In this document: positions 42,020 to 45,500 of the stretch, in pieces
Numbering within the stretch: position 1 is the stretch's first letter
Layout of the letters: every line of letters begins with the position of its first letter
Assembly: GCF_026151205.1 (NCBI RefSeq)
Contig: NC_087077.1
Location: 18,462,475-18,507,974, forward strand
Length of the DNA stretch: 45,500 nt
Direction of reading: 5' to 3'
Source: Bolinopsis microptera
Lineage: Eukaryota; Ctenophora; Tentaculata; Lobata; Bolinopsidae
Notes under the pieces: generated by a model
Database searches by the model: none
What the model was told of the DNA's origin: nothing
What the model saw: the letters and a program-made list of their open reading frames with translations, nothing else
Made by a program: the position numbers and the translations under genes

Positions 42020-43473
42020 ATGGCCGCGGAGAGAGCAGTAAAGACAGAAGCTGAAGAGGACGATATAGAAGCAGGAGGGTCATTACGTATGGAATAAGTG
42101 AATCTGACGATGAGAAAAAAAGCTGCTGAAGTTTTTGGTGAGATAAACGAGAAACCTGTCGTACGTGCGATTACTCGATAGTCGATAAGTTACCAAACTT
42201 TTCTGGCTTGATTAGACGATATTTTCTGACAATCTTGGATATTATTACAGCCTAGCTGTTATACTTTTAGTTTAATACCATCTTCTAACCCCTCCGGCCT
42301 CCATACTCGATATTATGTTATTATTTGTAAAATAAGTGATATCCCAGGTTTAAAGCTAATGGTACTGGTAGTTTTGCTTTTGGTATTTGAGACGGACTTT
42401 GGGAACTAAAACGTTCTTTGAAAACCCCTCTAAACAGGTAAAACTGCATAGTTAGTGTGTCACTCAAACATTGGGGGGGGGGGGGGGGGCAACCATATTA
42501 AAGTATATTAAAATATAGGATTTTTTCCGATTTTGACCCATATCTCCTTGGAGGCCTACATCAACAATTTTTGCCGGCACAATAAGCTTGAAATGCAATT
42601 CTTAATCGATTCCAAAAAGTTCTTGCAAAAATATTGAAAACTGATAGAGTTATTTCAATTTTAATAAAGTCATAATTTTGGCTAGTATTCCAAACCGAGA
42701 TATTATGTGCAATTTTCCCAATTTTTTTATACTTTATATTGCTGACCTTGTATTGTCCTTCCAAAAGATACACAACACCATCGGCCAGCCAGTCGCCAGA
42801 TACTGTAATATTAATAAAACGGAATAATGGCATATTATCTTCTTAGATGACACTTACAACTCCTCCGTACACACGGCTACACTCACCTCTGTACACACCG
42901 CTCCCATTTGACATTATACATTCCACTGTAATTAGTGTTATTGTAAGAATAAGTTTCAAATGTGTGGTAGCTGGCACGTGCGCGCGGCTCTAGTCATGCC
43001 ATAATTTTATAGTCACGCACAAATTCGTTCATAAAATGTATCCGAAAGTTTTATATAAACCACACTCACTTCAGCATATATTTCTATATTTTACCGCGCT
43101 CTCGGGCGTGCCGATCAGCCGATGGGGCAGGGCGGGGGTTTCAAATCATCAAATGATTTAGATTACGCTAGTGTTATTATGACACATAACGATAGCTATA
43201 CTATCTGTAAAATTGATAACGTAGTGGGGGTGGGGAGGTGTAAGAATTGGCCAATAGTGATAACCTAATTACGTAATATGTGAACTGTCCCTAAATCATT
43301 CGACACAATACCGTGTCAATAACTATTATTTAAGTACGTTACGTGAATTGTCGCGTACAGACGGTAAAGTGATCGACCCTTTAGACTTAGTTACGCTACC
43401 ACCTCTATCACCCCTCCAATCGCTCACCCCTACTAAGAGAAAGAAAACTTCGCCGGTTGAAGACGGTAGTTGA
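42020..43473 (+). CDS. Candidate two-exon small gene with two apparent single-base frame errors
   Basis: Exon 1 is 42020-42137, starting ATGGCC directly after a CATTTACAG acceptor and ending at a GTGAGA donor. Exon 2 is 43361-43473, acceptor CGCGTACAG, ending TGA. The split codon (G|AC, Asp) joins in phase. Exon 1 begins MAAERAVKTEAEEDDIEAG and exon 2 reads VIDPLDLVTLPPLSP ... TPTKRKKTSPVEDGS, with a basic nuclear-localisation-like TKRKK. In the annotated frame an in-frame TAA occurs at about 42096. The neighbouring frame instead reads VITYGISESDDEKK across that point. One base change near the GGAGGG at 42077 and one at the A7 run near 42115 would make it continuous. Sequencing error or recent decay are both possible. 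Family not recognised. Confidence 0.4.
42473..42489. repeat. 17-base G homopolymer
   Basis: Uninterrupted G run in the intron of the candidate gene at 42020-43473. Confidence 0.95.
43267..43292 (-). mobile_element. Solo end of the GGGGTCGTTCACATAT inverted-repeat family
   Basis: ATTACGTAATATGTGAAC followed by TGTCCC, matching the right end of the 3.8-kb unit with changes in the last bases. No partner end was found nearby. Confidence 0.5.
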
Positions 43474-44270
43474 TATTTGGGTTACAATGTTTTATTTTTT
43501 CTTCACTTACTGGTAATTTCCGTCAAAAATTTAAAAAGAATGTTCACTGTTAAGGACACAGTTTATTTTACATCCCAAACGTGTTGGGAATTTTCAAGAT
43601 ACCACATTCCATATGACACGTAACATGGATCATTCAACGTCAATTAATACAGCCACGCACTTATCCCATGAATTTGTGTTTATGTTTGTTTGTATATTAC
43701 ATAACCACTTTATATTACGTAATCAATCACTTTTCCGACAATTTGTACCCATGCAACTCATCCCACGTAACTGGAATATTATAAGACTTAGCTTATAAAT
43801 TCTAAATAGATTTGTAAACGCACACCTATTTTTCAGGAGGTGATCTACAATAATGAAAGATGATCTATTTCTGGCCAGAGATTTGCGGAGTTCAATCGTC
43901 TTGATATCAGTCTTGGCTGCAGTTGTATCTCTAAAAATCAGGTATACATTATTTTAAAATAAAACTATCCTTCCTGGCTTAAACCCTGGTTGTTAAAACT
44001 AAAAGCCGCCTTGCATATTTATCTTTGATTAGAAATGAATCAGATTTGTTAATTTGGTAATTTCATGATAGAAGTTGAACATTTTCCCCTCATTTTCACA
44101 CGTAGTAGCTTATTTTCTTTCCCTCAGTGACGGTTTGAGGAGACACTGCATCTCACTGCTCAGTGGAGACACGGGGATATGAAGCAGTTTTCCCTCTCAA
44201 AGTCCACTGAACGTTGTCACAGTCCGATCAGAGTAAGCAGCAAAGATAAAAAGAGACTTTACCTCTGATG
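43474..44270. other. AT-rich intergenic DNA
   Basis: No coding frame or repeat recognised. The 61-codon frame at 43613-43798 has no domain. Confidence 0.45.
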
Positions 44271-44279
44271 TCAGACAGA

Positions 44280-45272
44280 TAAATTTTGACGAAAACAGAC
44301 CTCGGAGGGTTTAGTAAAGTAAACAGACTGGCTATGGTCCTAGTACAAGAGGAGGAGAACAAGATACTCGCAATCTGTACGACTAGTTACTCTTCAGTCT
44401 AAAAGGACTAGGACGAAGCAGACAAAGTGAAGAAGATTCTCGACGACCGGACCTAGCAGATAAAATAATAGCCGTTGGATTTGATACGACATCATCCAAT
44501 ACTGGAGTTCACAAAAGAGCATGTACTTCTCTTCAGCAGGTCCTCAATCGACAGATCCTCTGGATGGCCTGCAGACATCACGTCCTGGAGGCGGAGCTTG
44601 TAAGAGGATCTGCCTCCATGCAACTGTTCGGTGACACAATATCACTCGAAGTAACCCTCTTCAAGATCATGAAGACCTCCTGGGAAGATCTCGATTTGCA
44701 GAACATCGTCCTTCCCGATATCCCTACGCGCTAAAGGAACGACGTAGGAGATATTCTATCCTTTATTAATCACATCCGTCAATTCAACAACCAGCCCAGA
44801 ACATTACAAGGAATTCCTAGAGCTTGCTAAACTAATCCATAGAGAAAGCATAGATATGAAGAAAGGATACGTCTTCCAGATACAAAGACCTGGAGCTGAC
44901 CACCATGCCAGATGGATGGCTAAGTCCATCTACATTCTACATTATGAAGATGGCTTTTCTTCACTAGATACCAATTCACTGTACGAAGAAGAGAAACGTG
45001 CAGAAGATGGCTCACTTTGTTGTCTTCGTTTATTTGAGAGCTTGGTTCAGCGCTCCTTTCCTTGAATCTACAGCCTCCGCCGACACCCGTTTGTTACAGA
45101 GTCTTCAAAGGTACAAGAGTGTGGACATAGTATCAGCCATCACCACGGCAGTCCTGAAGAGGCAAACATGGACCTGACTGAAAAGCTCGTCCCACAATCC
45201 TTGTTTGATAAAGACCTACCTCTAGAGCGAAGAGCTCTCCTTGCAGCAAGAATAGGCCAACAAACTCTTTGA
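44280..45272 (+). pseudogene. Frame-broken copy of a repeat-borne invertebrate protein (DTTSSNTG / CRHH / HHARWMAK motifs)
   Basis: Segments in shifting frames read LAMVLVQEEENKIL, then IIAVGFDTTSSNTG, LLWMACRHHVLE-type residues (ILWMACRHHVLEAEL), LFKIMKTSWEDLD, RPGADHHARWMAKSIYIL, FVVFVYLRAWFSAP and TEKLVPQSLFDKDL. I recall this order of motifs from multicopy uncharacterised proteins in arthropod and cnidarian genomes that behave like transposon genes; I cannot name the family. Asp in DTTSSNTG and the CRHH pair suggest an RNase H-fold transposase core, by inference only. At least three frame breaks and several stops (for example after PDIPTR near 44734) make it dead. Confidence 0.6.
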
Positions 45273-45500
45273 GCCTTATGAACGTAAAATTATCTTAATT
45301 GATAAAAAATTATTTGGATATGTTTTCCTTTTATGAACCTCTTTATAATGACCAGATAGTATGACCAAATAAGGATGTTGGTATAATTTGTCGTAGTCGT
45401 ACGGGTAAGGGTTTTCAACATACGTTCTACACTCTAATTTGGGTTTAGATTTTTAATAGTCTCTAATATATATATATAAGGACTACTTGAAGTAGTACGT

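Overview
This is a gene-poor, AT-rich (roughly 35-37% GC by eye) stretch of an invertebrate animal genome. The evidence for an animal is a Na,K-ATPase beta-subunit gene, spliced genes with GT-AG introns, a tRNA-derived SINE, several animal-type non-LTR retroelements and imperfect TTAGGG-type repeats. The phylum cannot be fixed from the sequence; a marine invertebrate such as a cnidarian, sponge or lophotrochozoan would fit. Only a few kilobases encode host protein; most of the rest is nested, decaying mobile DNA.

Layout. 1-4065: mostly featureless AT-rich DNA, with a G-poor stretch at 1000-1950. 4066-5794: a CpG-rich repeat unit with a GGGGTCGTTCACATAT-type end. 6480-7190: a GC-richer block with four small related hairpins. 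9642-10285: a tRNA-derived SINE followed by a LINE 3' tail. 11055-15002: a complete five-exon mitochondrial S-adenosylmethionine carrier gene (SLC25A26-like, 251 aa), whose fourth intron is almost entirely a TA-flanked inverted-repeat element with an antisense LINE reverse-transcriptase fragment inside it. 15422-16274: a compact three-exon gene immediately downstream, 175 aa, not recognised, with a tektin-like N-terminal look. 19200-22095: four tandem units of about 690 bp, each carrying the remains of the same plus-strand exon, broken by different small indels and one 59-base G run. 23317-25193 (minus): the first two coding exons of a Na,K-ATPase beta subunit, with a TA-flanked element in intron 1 and a GIY-YIG fragment just beyond exon 2; no later exons were found. 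25332-27720: LINE and other retroelement 3' fragments. 27730-29700 and 33000-35095: CpG-rich dispersed repeats. 29738-32551: a long intact ORF of an R2-type retrotransposon (reverse transcriptase, CCHC, PD-(D/E)XK nuclease) inside a 3.8-kb inverted-repeat unit. 34077-34494 (minus): the last two exons of an unrecognised gene. 38395-38802: a complete small inverted-repeat element with a 6-bp target duplication. 42020-43473: a candidate two-exon small gene that needs two single-base corrections. 44280-45272: a frame-broken copy of a repeat-borne invertebrate protein.

The SAM carrier supplies mitochondrial methylation and the Na,K-ATPase beta subunit chaperones the sodium pump to the plasma membrane; they share no pathway, and nothing suggests an operon or gene cluster. 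The signals most worth following are: (1) splice acceptors lying 0-4 nt before the start codon in three of the recognised or candidate genes, which could mean spliced-leader trans-splicing or 5'UTR introns; (2) the tandem exon array, whose indel-only divergence looks partly like assembly error; (3) the RT ORF enclosed by terminal inverted repeats, where a related unit at 4 kb gives a partial empty site.
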